Of a stretch of 64,000 nucleotides of DNA, positions 1-12,640 are shown one piece after another. The position numbers and the translations under genes were made by a program. The DNA is from Apus apus. Lineage: Eukaryota; Chordata; Aves; Apodiformes; Apodidae. Under the pieces are notes generated by a model. The model searched no databases and was not told the DNA's origin. It worked only from the letters and a program-made list of their open reading frames with translations. Within the stretch, counting starts at the first letter, position 1; each line of letters begins with the position of its first letter. Location: NCBI RefSeq assembly GCF_020740795.1, contig NC_067299.1:7362001-7426000 (forward strand). The letters run 5' to 3'.

Positions 1-3000
1 GGCTTAACAAAAGCAGCTGGGAACAGGAGTCATCTTCATTGTATTTTTGTTCTCTAATGTTATTTCTAGTTGCCTCTTGGACTGTATAGGATTACTTAGT
101 CCCTGGCATTACCTCAGTTATGAATTTGACAATTTCCTGATAGATTGTTTATCAAAGAAAATATTATGTCAATAATGTCTAAAAGCTGTAGCAATATTGC
201 TCCCAGCCCAGAGATGTAAATATTGTGTTATCTCATGGCACAGCCTTAAATGACGCCACACATCTTGAAATAACATGTCCAAATGTGTCAGAGGAAGAGA
301 TTGTTAAAGAGTTTGCCTTATATTACCTGCCTGCTAGCAAATGGGTGGTGAGAGACCTAGAGTTTAAATTTTTTTTTTTTAATTTCTTATTAGGCAGATC
401 ATGCAACTATCTAAACACGGTTCTGGAAAACCTGTTTGCTAGCTTACTCACAGCCCCAAATGGCTTGCAGTTGCAATGGTGTGGTGCCTAACCCTTCGGG
501 GGAAAAGAAAAACATTGCAAACCCAACCCAGTGCACCTTCTAGAACAACATCTTCCGAATTTGTGAAGACTGGGGGGAGGAGGCAGGGAGGGGGAAAAAT
601 GGCCTGTGTGTGAAACCACGAATTATATTATGTCTGCCAAACCCCTTTGAGAATTGGACCAACTGTCGGTTCAAATGATTTGTGCTTATCCAAACTTTAC
701 TCATCAAAGGTTTTTATGAGTTCACTTTGGCAATGGCTGTGTTTTTCCATGTGGTGAAATCATACACCTGGAAAACATGCAGCCAAAATGGTGTGGAGCT
801 TGAATAACTCTCCTTGTTCTCCAAATGCTCTTGAGTTTTAAGCATCATGGTAGTTAAAGTGTTTGTGGTGCTATAAAATTTGTACAACTTTACTGTAAAC
901 CTGACTCTTGCATAACCCTCTTGGCCAGATGATTGGCAGCTTGGTTGTGATCTTGTAATACAAAAAGGAACAAATATTGGCCTTAATCTTTTACTGTACA
1001 GAGGGAAGAAAGCTGAAAATCTTTACCTTTGTACAAGCTGTGCATGGTGGCATGGAAAACACCCTGTGAAGCAGCAGCCTATGAATAATCCTATTTTATG
1101 GTTTGCTTCACAAACAGTGTACAGAGCCCTGTCCAAAATGAGCCAGTTCTGAGGCGGACAACAGCAATCAAGAAGATGACTGTACTTCACAGGAGTGATG
1201 GGGAGAGGCTGACAGAAGATACTGGCAGAAGATTCAGGAGAAGGGGTATGTCTACAGCAGTACTTGATGTTGACCTTGGAGTTACCTTAACTAGTCTCTG
1301 TGTTGTTTCTGGCAGCCTGCTGCAAAGCCAGTTATATTGCCCTCCTAATTTGCAAGTTGGGCCCTCCTAGGGCTTGTTTTGAGGCCAGCTTGCCTTTCCC
1401 TGTGGGCAGTAGAGAGAAGCAGAGCTGGGGAGGAGTGGTGAGAAGTGGGAATGGTGAGATTGTTGTGGCTTGGCTTCTGTGCCCTGAGCTTGTGCTGGCT
1501 TCAGACGTGGTTCGTGAGAGCACAGGATTGGAGGACTCGCAGTGGTGGGAAGATTTCTGATCTGTAATTGAGCAAAGGTCCTAGGATCGTGGTGGGACCA
1601 CTGGTAAACTGTGGCTTTGACAACCTCAAGGTTAATCCCTTTGGCTTTCTGGATATTGGGTGGGTCTTTGAGCATGGCTAGAAAAGGTGCACGTTTTTGT
1701 ATTTAACTGAAGAGCATTCTTCCCTTTCATAGTGTATTGTTCTATTTTCTAACTGCAATTAAGCTGGAGTTGGCTATGAAAAAGGGCACAGCATAATTAT
1801 CTGGATGGTATAATGAAATGAAAGGTACATTAAAAAAAAAAATGGTGAAGTTGTGAAGAATTTAGGCCACGGTGAACATAAGTTCCTTGACTGCAATGCC
1901 TAGTCACTTGTCTCTCTGTTTACACAACAAAATAGCCTGAAGAGAGTTAATATGTTTAGAAAAACAGCACTTGCATGTGTTCCTAATGGGAGAGGAAACT
2001 CAACAAATTGATGTGACTCAACAAATGGAGTATACAGAACAGATCACAGCTCTGATTAGGCCATTTGCAGATTGGTCTGAAGAGCACTGGCCTCTGGCCA
2101 GTGAGCTGCTTCTTCCTTGCAAGGAACACAGACAAACAGTGAGGACACTGAGCTAACACTACAGCGTGCTCTGTCTCAAGCAATGATGATCTCCTACTTG
2201 GAGCATTTGCTCACGGCTGGCTGCTTAGCATAACGGAGCAGGCCTGCACCACACACATCTGTGGCCATGCTACAGAGGCTTCCCCACAACATAACTGCAG
2301 ACCTCTTCCACCAAGGCCTCATAAACAGCATGAATTTAAAGTAACATGGGTAGCGTAAAACGGAATTTAAAACACTATGGATGGCTTAATATGAAAGTCA
2401 TGAATAATGCTGCATAAAAGGCCTGAGCTATTTAGTTCACTTATAACCAGCATACCTCTGCACAAATCTGTATCCTGGTTTTGTGCACTGTAATATAAGT
2501 GGTCTTTTTTCTTGCCTTTTATATAATAACACCCCATCGAATATCTAGACACCCTTGTGTATATTTTACACATACATGTAATTTAGTTGTTAACTATTGC
2601 TCCAAAAGCCACACATACCCCGAACGATTCATATATTGTCAAGCTGGTTTGAAATCTATAAAGAAGCAGTGCTTGGGAAGGGAAGGACTGAAAGCTGAAG
2701 AATGAAAGAGCGTTCATTTTAATTTAGTGGCCTTGTAATAGGCTACTGAGTAGGAGGAGAAAAGAATGAGTCTGGTGGCTGGATTGGGTCTGCGTTTCCT
2801 GTGTTGACATGGGATGGGTGGAGCAGGATGATGGTAATGGTGTCCCCAGCCCTGGAAGGAAGGAGCAACCATTTGCTCTTGATGTGCAGCAACTCTCAGG
2901 GTTTACCTCTGAAACAAAGTTGTTAGATTTGATATCCAGGCTGGTTTTCTCCCTTTCAAATAAATAGTGCGCCGCCTTTTAAGTTTTGATCTTACACTTC

Positions 3001-6000
3001 TGAGGAAACTTCTTGGAGAGTCTTGCTGCTGTGAGGCATGGGACTCCTTCTGGGTCTGTTATGTCCCATAGCTGTGGTGAGGCTGAGTGCCTGGGATCCC
3101 AGGGGTAAGCCATAGAGAGCACAGAAGCAGCTGTGAATTACCAAGGAACCTCAACAAAGCCAAAACACTAGGGTTGTTAGAAACTTGAGTGATGCTCATG
3201 AATTTCAGTGTTGGACTGATGATTTTTTTATCATTATGACTCTTTTTTTTCTTGGTGTCTGCTGCTGTATGAGGGCCAGAATCTGCAAAAAACCAAAGGC
3301 CCAACCCCAAGGAGCCTGTAAACAAAGAAGAGCAGTTAACACATGAGCCTGCCCTGAGTAAGAAGGGAAGGAGAAGATGTTTTTCATTTTGTGATGAGTT
3401 GCTAACTGGGAGTCAGTCTGCCATCTGCTTGTAGGAAAGCCTGAGGAGGAGGCTTTGACGTACAGCCCGTGGAGTTCCCCACTGCTCCCCCTCCGAGCCA
3501 TTCTTCGGCATGGAAAGCTGATCCTGCTGTAGAAGCACTACATGCTGGAAGTCTGCCACACTTCTACTGGGGAAGTCTGAGACAAGATGCTCAGTCTGTG
3601 CACCCTCTGTCCCTCCCTGCAGCAGCATAGGGACAGACAGTGCTTCACTGCAGCACAGGGGTTTTGCAGGGGCAATACTCATTAGTATTTCTAGGAGTCT
3701 GTGATGCTGGATTGGTGCGAGAACAGGACTAGATCTTGAGTGATGGTTAAAGTGGGTGTGGGGAAGTTCTTCCCTAGTGAGAAGAGGTTTTTTCTGCATG
3801 TTGTGGGGATGTTCAAAATTATAAACTTGGTGGGTTTGTGTGGTTGTGTCCACCCGTGGGCAGGTTTATCTACTGGCTGTGGTTGTGCTCTGTTCCTCTC
3901 CCCTGCATCTTCTTCCTGTCCAGCCAGTGCCCCAAAGAGGTTTTCCCAGAGGCTGCAGAAAAGTTACTCTGCAGCTTCAGTTCTCAGGTGCCCATTACAG
4001 ATATGCTAAATACATAAATAAAAAACATCCTCCTTACTTCTGTCCTCCCCCACGTTGTCTGGAGCACCCATCACATGACCTCCTGCTTGGTAGAGCTGAT
4101 GATGCAAGGATAGAGATGACTTCTGCCTGCAAGAATTGCATGGCAGTTCCAGCCTTGTATTATAATTCTGTGCTGCTTGGCGCCAACTGAGTAATCTCTG
4201 TGATAGCCTTAGGAGCAACTTTGCCGTGAGATCTTAGAAATGATACATTGTTCTCCCTGTGAAAGTGCTGAACTAAACAAGCATTTGCAAATTTTTGAGA
4301 CTGTGAAATTCCATTCCCTGAATAAGACTAGGGAATTTTCTTGAATATGTGGAAATTAGATGTATAGAGGAATTCTGTGGTTAAATAGTCACTTGGCCAT
4401 TTAAAAATACTCTTGTCCTCATTTACTTTCATTTCTTTGTGAGTGTGAATGGTTCTAAAAGTTCTGGCATTGTGGTTCAGTATGTTCTGTATCACAGAGG
4501 GGAGAGAATCTGTAAATCTTTTATTATCAACCAGGAGTTTTGCTCTGTAGCTTTCCAAAGGTAAGCACCTTTGTTTTATTGAGTGACGGAAGTGAAGTTT
4601 ATTTAGCCTGTCTTGTTGTTGACCTCATCACTTTGATGTCCTTCAGATTATCAAAATCTCTTTGAATTAACATATGGTAATTTCTACCTATATTGATAGA
4701 CAATTATATATGCAACTGCACTATATCATATGATACTAAATATGTGAGTGATTCATCCTTTGTTCCTTGTGAATCTTAAAACTGGGTCTCCTGCCTTTCC
4801 AGACTGTCTCTAATTTAGAGTCTACAACCTTAAAGGCATCAGAATCTGCTGTGCTACATCTATGGTTTGTCACAATTGATTCTTCACCCAGTTAGGCCAA
4901 TGTGGGGAGGAAAGCTTCTCTCCAACCTGTAGCTACACTGGGAAGGTGCAAAGGCTGAGCCCTCCTGTACCTTTGGCTCTTCTGAGAATAGTAGGTATGT
5001 TCTTCCATTTAATGTATATTTAGAGCAGTGCTGCTTTAAGATCAAAAGAATTACCCTGGATTTATATCAGGGTAGCTAAACATGGAATCATACATAATTC
5101 CCAAGCACATTTGTCTTGCAAGAACCACACCTGATCTGCCTCCCAGCTCTTATGTAAATAAGACATCCTCACAGTGTTGAGAACATCTGGGGTGGGGTTG
5201 CTTGCTGCCAGGGTGGGCAGCCATCAGTGCCACACAAGCCCAAGTGCAGCCTCCTCTGTAACTGTAGATCCTGACCGCTTGCAGCCCTTCCTCAGACAGC
5301 AGAGACATCTCTCTGCTGGCTTTGTGCATTTCTGTGGTCTTAACACTAACCTATTTTATCCCTGAACACAATGAGATGAAATCCTGCAGAAGAAAGACAT
5401 ATCTCAAATGTTTCCAGGATGCGTACATCAGTGATGCATGTGTAGTTTCTAGCACAGAGAGGATTAGAATAAATGCATTCTTTGTAGATGCTGTTTTAAT
5501 CTTTCAAGCTAAACTTAGATCTCGGACACCTGTCTCTGCAGCAGTCTGTCTCTTGAGCTCATGAATTTTGTGCACAGCTGTCAGTGCTGTATGTGGGGTT
5601 CTCTCTTTTCAGCTGGCTCTATTCCCAGTTGGCTGAAAAGTAGGAGCCTGTCTTAGAAAGAGAATTTCCACTCCTGCATACTTTGATGGAAACAAGAAGA
5701 TATAAAACAAGATTTAATGACCCAGGTTTTTTTGAACCATTTATTAGCTGTTCTGTACATACTCAGTCTCTGGGGAACTAAGTTACATATTATGATAAGT
5801 ATAGAGTGCCTGTTCCCTATGGACTTTGTTTCATGATTTATGTGGCTAAAATAAAGCATATAAACCAAATAAATTACCTTGGATAGCTTACTTTGAAATA
5901 GGACCCCGGGAAGTGCCACAAGGTGGCCAGATGAAATGCTGGCCTGAATTGATTGTTCTAAAATGAGGATACCATCTCCTGCCCCTGCCAAGCTTTTTCT

Positions 6001-9000
6001 TTAACTCTGAAGATTACAAAAGGAGGAGAAGGGCTGTTAGGAAAAATATCACCTGTGTTGTCTTCATTCCTTTGGGACTGATGGGATGCAGGGGGATATG
6101 TCATAAAACTGAATGGCTTCACCATGAGCTTAATGACTAGTGGTGCCTGCAAAGTTCCGCAGTGTGGTTGACTGCCACCCTTTTTTGCCTCTGAGGGCAT
6201 CTGAGACTTTGGACCCCATTGTGCTCTACTCATCTTCTTGGTATGGGAACAAAAGCAAAGCTGCTCAAAACGAAGGGCGGCCTGCAAGTCTCTGTGGGCC
6301 TTGCTCCCGTGTAACTTCAGTATCTTCAGTCTTCTAGTCTTCATCAGTTTAGGTGTACTTGTTCAGCTCCAGACGAATGGCCAATTCAGCCTTCTCATAA
6401 ACTGTAGCAATTGGGTGTTTCTGCTCAGAGAGAAATCTTGTCCCAAAATTCTGTGAAGAGTTTAAGAAGTCTGACACTATATGAGGGAATTGTGAGGTGT
6501 TGTACTTTGTGAGCAGTAACAGGCATGTATTTCCAGCTGATGGCATGTCCTTTTGCCTAGGTGAGGGAAGAGGGTGGAAGTGGAGATCAGGCTTGCAGAG
6601 GTGCAATAATTGAGATTTTTACCAACAAGTCATCCCATGAGTGGTAACCAAGAGGTGGAAAGAGATCCCAAAAGTTGTATGCCACTTTCTGCACAACACA
6701 AATTCGGCTCAGAGGATGAGGCAGAACTGGAAGGGTTAGCAGTTTAACTGTGCCTGGCTGGCTGGCTCTGGAAACACAGCTTGCTGTGCCACTGGGAAGA
6801 GCTAACTTTCTTTCTTGTTTTTTGAAAGTTTTCTATGATAACACTGTGGGCAAAGTAACTCTTCAATATTCAGGAAGCAAAAAGCACAACCTCCCTTGGG
6901 TGAACATGAGCCACGCTGCATTTTGTAAAAGATGTTGCTGAAGCCATCAGCTGTGTACTGCAGGGGGAAGGAGCCTGCTGGAGCCTTGTATCCTCTCTAG
7001 AAAAGACAAGAAGCAACTGAAGGAATTTGGCTTGTGTTAGATGATACACCTACACTGCCAGATAATGATTTGATCAATCGGCAAGCTTGTCAGATCGGAC
7101 CCCAGATAGGGTGGCAGCTTGCCAGGTGCTGGATCAGAGAGGCTTTGTTTGATGTTATCAGAGTACAATTAGGTTACATGCGTTGCTTCATGTGCAGGCC
7201 AAGTGCGGGCGACTGGGAGGTGCATTCCCCTGCCATCGGAGGCCCTGGGCGTGCCTGGCACTGCTGGGCACCCATGGCAGCAGCTGGGAGGGATCTGGGG
7301 GGCAGCAGGAGGGCAACCCACCATTCCTGCCCAGGTTTTGGTTCCTCTCAAACTCGTGTCAGCCAGCAGATGAGAGAACAAGTAGATTGAGTTTCAGGAG
7401 ACCTCAGGGCTTAGTAAAAAAGAAAGCTCAAAGGAATTGCTCTGTAGAAGAGTAAAATACCAGGTGTAACATGCAGCTAATTATGCCACTGGTTTACAGG
7501 AGGGATTTTAAATGTTTCTTTCTGAAAAGCCTGAAAGGAAAAAAAAATCAAAGGGGAAAGATTGAAAAACAAGTATGAGAAGATATAAAACAAGATTTAT
7601 ATCTAAATAATTTCCTCTAATTGCTGTTAGAAGACATTAATTTTCCTTTTGATGCTCCACTTTACCTTAGGCTTTGCTGTACCTGCCAGGATGGCAGGGA
7701 GTCAAAGAGGATTAGCTCAGCAGCTCTCTGACTTAGTAGCCTCTGTAAAAGATTTAGCAATGGGAAGAATATACAGGGTTTTTAAAAAAAAAATCCTAAT
7801 TTAAACAGGCCAACTTCAGCCTTCGTTTATCCTGTGCAATCATGATGACTTCACCAGCATCCCATGGGTACAAATGAGGTAGAATCTGGGTTCAGAGTGC
7901 CAGGTGTGTGTGTGCTGCATCTTAAAGATACAGAAGTACCTAATGTATCTGTGGCTGCATAGGTGTCAGTGGTGGTTTTCAAACCATTTCAAGTGGAAAA
8001 TGCCTGCCAAAGCCCATGCACCAATTAAGGTTTGCCTAAATCTTGGTTTGGAAAGGACTTAAATACTGATGAGGGGTGAGCTGTTCCTTTGCCAATGGGG
8101 GACTTTGCCTGGGGACAATCTAGACAGAAGCAATATGATAATATTTAATTTGCCTGGATTTTTATAAGCTTCTGTTCTGGCTTTCATGTGTGTGGGACAT
8201 TTCTCTGTCTGTGGCGGCATTTGGGCTGTGATTCCACTTTTGTCCATTTTTATGTCTCCTCTCCACCATCTGAAGATTGTGCAATTTCCTTGACTGAGAC
8301 TGGAAGCACAGCGATTGCAACTCACCTGAGAGTTTGCTTGCTGAGACTAAGTCTGGTGACGATGCCAGCTGGGTAGGCCGAACACTTTTTGTTTCACCTT
8401 TTTTGTGTGTCAGTATTTTTCAGTTTAAGGGTGCTTCTTGATCTCTGATTGCACCTGAAATCCAGAATTGCTTTTGGTGGTTGTGGCAGCTACTTCCCAG
8501 CTTGACTCAGAGGTACAGATACCCATTCAGTTCAACAGGAGTGGGAAAGTCCACATTCCTCAGGCTGCACTGAATATCTCAGCCTGGAAGTGTTGTTTAT
8601 CAAAACTTCTCTTAGATGAACCTTGCGGTAATTCTCCATTAATTTATTTCCTCCAGTTATTACAATGAGTTCTGCTCAGGGGTATCCTAGAAAACCACTT
8701 GGAAGCATCAGTGGAGAAAAATGAAGTGCGGTTGGCTGGAAGGAGCACCCTATGCCACATCACAAGACTTGATCTCTTATTTTCCCACTGCTTTAATCTA
8801 TTCTGTTCTCTGTGTTGAGCTTAAACAAAACTAACCTAAGAAGATACTGTCTCTTTGTTTCTGTCCTGCATATCATTTTGTACTAGGCTCATAGCTCAAC
8901 AATTGTGTAGACAGGCCTTTTGGGTGAACAATAAAACAGTTGCAGAAATAATGAGAATCAAAAGCTGCTTTTAAATTGCAGGTTGAAATTATGAATAAAT

Positions 9001-9238
9001 CCCCTCCTTTAGATAGAAATACAGGAATGTATAGTGTGTATTAATGGTTCAGTTCACTCAGGTCATGGTTTTCATGAGAGTTGTTCTTATTTAAGCACTG
9101 TAATAAATACTCAGGCTGTCCATAGAAGTTAGTGTGTTGAAGACACAGCCTGGTTGCTGAGCGCTTCTAAAAATCTGGTCCCACTAAATCAAGAACAGAC
9201 GGTCTCTCTTATTCATCTCCCTGTCTGGTGGTGGTTAA
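1..9238. other. Non-coding stretch, no supported gene
   Basis: I find no exon chain that I can support here on either strand. The DNA is moderately AT-rich with scattered short poly-A and poly-T runs. Open frames in it are short and have no recognisable domain. A stretch near 560-900 looks like possible conserved regulatory DNA (separate entry). A stretch near 7,030-7,200 is relatively rich in CpG and stays open for about 118 codons, but I do not recognise the product. The stretch may be intergenic or part of a large intron of a gene outside the window. Confidence 0.5.
560..900. promoter_or_regulatory. Possible conserved non-coding element
   Basis: This AT-rich, complex, non-repetitive stretch has no long open frame and contains several TTTGTG, CAAATG and TTATGAG-like words. 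Its texture resembles vertebrate conserved non-coding elements, which often surround developmental regulators. This is judged by eye only; no alignment was possible. Confidence 0.2.
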
Positions 9239-9454
9239 ACAAATGCTTTTGAGTCTGAGGAACATTACAATTCTGCAGCTTCCATAAATGACTTTGATTT
9301 CAAGATGAACAACGAGATGTTACAATCAAAACCAAAACCACTGCAGAATGTAGCATTGAAGGAAGCTGTGCTAATTTCTTCAGAAACAAATGTAGAAGTT
9401 AGTAACGTGAAACAGCTGACCACGAGCCAGATGCTTCAAAGCGATAACAAGTAG
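9239..9454 (+). CDS. Unidentified short open frame, possible terminal exon
   Basis: After an in-frame TAA at 9,236-9,238, this frame stays open for 71 codons and closes with TAG at 9,452-9,454. An internal ATG at 9,305 would give 49 residues, beginning MNNEMLQSKP and ending TSQMLQSDNK. A plausible splice acceptor (TTCTGCAG) ends at 9,278, so an exon of about 58 codons is also possible. The frame is rich in Asn, Glu, Ser, Gln and Lys, and about two thirds of its codons begin with a purine, which is typical of real coding sequence. I do not recognise the family and see no transmembrane segment or domain. No partner exon was found nearby. It could be the last exon of a plus-strand gene, a decayed exon, or chance. 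Confidence 0.25.
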   Translation, partial: TNAFESEEHYNSAASINDFDFKMNNEMLQSKPKPLQNVALKEAVLISSETNVEVSNVKQLTTSQMLQSDNK

Positions 9455-12429
9455 TTCAGGAAGCCCCCAATAGCTTTGGCTTTCCAGAGAACTTTAAGAT
9501 CCATATGTATACCTTTAGGGGTAAAACTGCTTTGCTGAACGCAGTAGTGCTGCAGATACAAAGCCATGAATAGGTGCTGCTTGCGAAGTCCAGTGAGTGC
9601 CTCTCCGGTGGTGAGACTGCTGGGTTTGTTCTTTTGAAGATCAAGCTAGGAATTCAGTTATTTTGCACAAAAAGCAGCTACTGAGTAGAACTGATAATAG
9701 CCAAAAAGACAATGTAATGGATGAAGTCCCATTGCCACCATATTTATAAGAAGCTCACAAACCTGTAAGGGGGTTAGGAGCAGAGTACAAAGCAACTATT
9801 TAAGAAAGCATGCAGTATATTCCATTCTCAATTCCTGCTCAAGAAAACTATTCAGTGTCCCCCAATGTGACTGTGCCTTCTATTAAATCCATTCCATGTT
9901 GCCTGTATTCTGACCCCCTGCATGCTCTTTAATAATAATTTGACCAAATTTAGCAGTTACCCTGCTTTGTAGAATATACTGAGTAACAGTGGTTTGAATC
10001 TTCACCAATACCAGAGTTACTGTGACTTTCTAGTATCAGACATGTTCTTAAAAGGACACCCTGTTCTGCTGTCAGGCTTTTCATTTTCAAAACAATACAT
10101 GAGTGTTTGGGAGTTGAGGGAAAGAAAACTAGTCTCCTGCCCAAGATAAGATCTGATATAGAGGCCTCGGAAAGAAAAATGTCTAAATTTACGGTTGCTG
10201 GAGTGGCTGCTCTGTATCTTATTTATCATTTTTTACATTCATCTGAATGTGTATTTATTGTGTCTCAAAAATTCTTGTATCACTGAAGAAGTTATTTCCC
10301 ATGTATTCAAGGAATAATTTAGAGTGTTAGAAATGGACAAAAATCTCATAGAGCGTCCTACCTGAAGTTTCCTTTGTTGGGGGCAAATTTTTTAAGAGCA
10401 GCCGAAGGAGTGATCTATCATATTGAGGTTTCTTTGGACCATAGGGTGATGGGTACAAATCCTTCCTGAGAGACCTCGTTCAGGATCAGGACCTTGTAGT
10501 GCTGGTTGCTGTACAAAGCAATATGTTCCTTTTTGTCTTTTTTTTTTTTTTGGAGAGGGCAGGTTACAGTCTTTCTGAAAGCAAAATTCTCTCCAGTTTT
10601 GAGCATTATAGCTATCATTGTTGCTTGTGCCAAATAACACTAAGGCTGAAATCCCCGGTCTCTGTTTTACGATGTGGTGCTTTTCAGTCTTCATTCATTC
10701 TGCAGTATTCTTTTTTTGATGTTTTTATGCCACACAAAGTGCTGTGGTATCTAAACGCCTTTGAGTCCTTCTCTTTCATGAATTTACCCCAATAAATTCA
10801 CCCCAGTAGCTAGTGACTTTGACCAGATCCCTGAACACTCTCAACCTCTGAAAGTCAGTCCCAGGCTCTCTGAAAGACAAAAACGAATTAGGGAGTGATT
10901 TTTTATTTTATTTATTTATTTTTAAGTGAGGGGTTTATTTACTTGCCTGGGAGCCTGGGGCATAGCCAAAGAAAGACCTGAAGGTGTTCACAGCCCCAGT
11001 TTGTGCCAGCTGTGCTAGACAGTTCTGCTGCCTTATATTAGAAAAACTTGATGATTAAAAAGAAACAGCTAGATATATCTAATTTAATAAGATACAACCC
11101 ATGTGGCTCATAAAAGGGAGATCATAGCTGATTAAAACTGCATGAATTGTTTTAAGTGCATTCCTCAATTTTTAGAGTAGAACAAAGGAGATGACCTGAT
11201 TTATCCTGGAATATGGAGATAGATAAGAGCAACTACCTCGACTAGACTTTTCCACTGCCAACTGAGGATTGTATATTTAAAAACTAGTCTGGACAAACAC
11301 TAGCTGTGTGCCAAGCAGAAACGTTTCCATCACTTCCCTTGGAAGATTATTCCGTACACTAATAGATCTTGTTGTCAGGGGGCTTATTCTTACAGCCTAA
11401 ATCATTCACCTCAAAACATTAAGGAACTGAGGCAAGAGTAGAATAGGTTGGGTTGTTGGTTTCTTTTCCCTTGTGCCTTGCTCCTCTCCAGTGGCTCTAG
11501 GGTGTAGCCTTGGTACGTGGAGCTGCTGCTGAGCCAGATTATCAAGCATTTGGGAAGACTTTGTATGAAACAGACTGCTCTGAAAAGCCAGATCAGAGAC
11601 TGGTTAAAAATTGGCTTTAGGACAGAAAACAGAGGATGTTACAGCCAGGAAACAGTTCAGGATGGGGAGGTGTGGCAAGGGTCAATTTTTAGCTACACTT
11701 TTGTTTCCCTTATACATAAAAATGGACTTAATCCATTCTGGGCTTGAAAAAAATTGCTGTTCAGGTGAAAGAAGACTGAAGAGATGAGATTTTCTTTTAT
11801 TAATATCAGAGCAGTGGTTGACTGTGCTGGTGCAATGGTGAATTGAACTGACCTGTCAGTGTCTGTGCTCATTCCTGGTCAGTCAGCCTGTACTTTGTGG
11901 GCTTTGTGGTGCAGGACCATCATCCTTACATGACGTGGGTTATCTGTAAATAAATAAAAACAAAGCAGAAGCAGTTTAAATAAGCTGCTGAACATATTGG
12001 TCTGATAACTGATTTACGGGACTTTTTCCACTCATGTGAATTGGCACAGCTCCACTGACCAAATTAGGGTTGTGCAGATTTACACCAGCTGAGGATGTGG
12101 CTCATTGCATTTAATATACCAGGAACTCTCGGGCCAAGAATAGCCATTGATACCTTGAAAGGAAATGCCATGTGAAATGCTGACTGAGAACAAGACTGTT
12201 GGGAGCAGGAGGAGGAGGGGAGCGTGGTGGTGACTAATACACTACAGCCATCTGCACAAATTGGCAGCTGTAAAGTAAAAGCAACAAGGTTATTGCACTA
12301 TATATATATTGAAGCATTAAGTGGAAAGCGTGTGGATATACTGTATGGAAGCATTCAGCATTAATCAGTGGGGAACGTGAAATAAAACACGTAGGCTATT
12401 GTGTGTGGTTTTAGTTACCTTATTATGGG

Positions 12430-12640
12430 AAGCGTGCTGCACATTTGAGAATGCAGAAGGGGCAGTGCAGGGCAACCAAAGTTATTCAGGGATTTGGGGA
12501 ACGAATTGCAAAGAAAGATTAGCTAGGCTTGGCCTCTATAACTTTGAAACAAAAACTGTTGAGCTGAGCATCTTGCTTAGGCATGGTGATACTGAATTGG
12601 AAGCTCAGGAAAAGAATACCCTAGCAGAGCTCTTTAACAG
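12430..12640 (+). repeat. Old CR1-like LINE fragment
   Basis: The stretch starting near 12,465 (GGGCAACCAAAG, then a GGGGAACG-type segment and an AAAGATTAGCTAGGCTTGG segment) follows the order seen in the 3' part of CR1 elements, where a phrase meaning roughly 'gave rise to ... aggressively coded leader GGGCAACCAAA' precedes the GAGGCTGAGGGAACTGGG block. Divergence is high and the limits are approximate. The downstream part to about 12,730 may belong to the same element but cannot be aligned by eye. Confidence 0.35.

Noticed and set aside
1098-1370. Plus-strand open frame with an exon-like part (VLRRTTAIKKMTVLHRSDGE) and AG/GT-like borders near 1,118 and 1,240
   Set aside because: The acceptor lacks a pyrimidine tract, no partner exon or known family is seen, and the frame is short.
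3413-3853. Minus-strand open frame of 146 codons
   Set aside because: Its composition is that of translated non-coding DNA (many His, Gln, Leu, Ser), with no domain and no splice context.
7034-7390. Plus-strand frame of 118 codons with several CpGs
   Set aside because: The first half looks protein-like but no family is recognised and the second half is GC-rich low-information sequence; not enough to call a gene.
8326-8400. Perfect donor-like CAG/GTGAGT on the minus strand near 8,325
   Set aside because: No acceptor with a pyrimidine tract upstream, so no exon can be defined.
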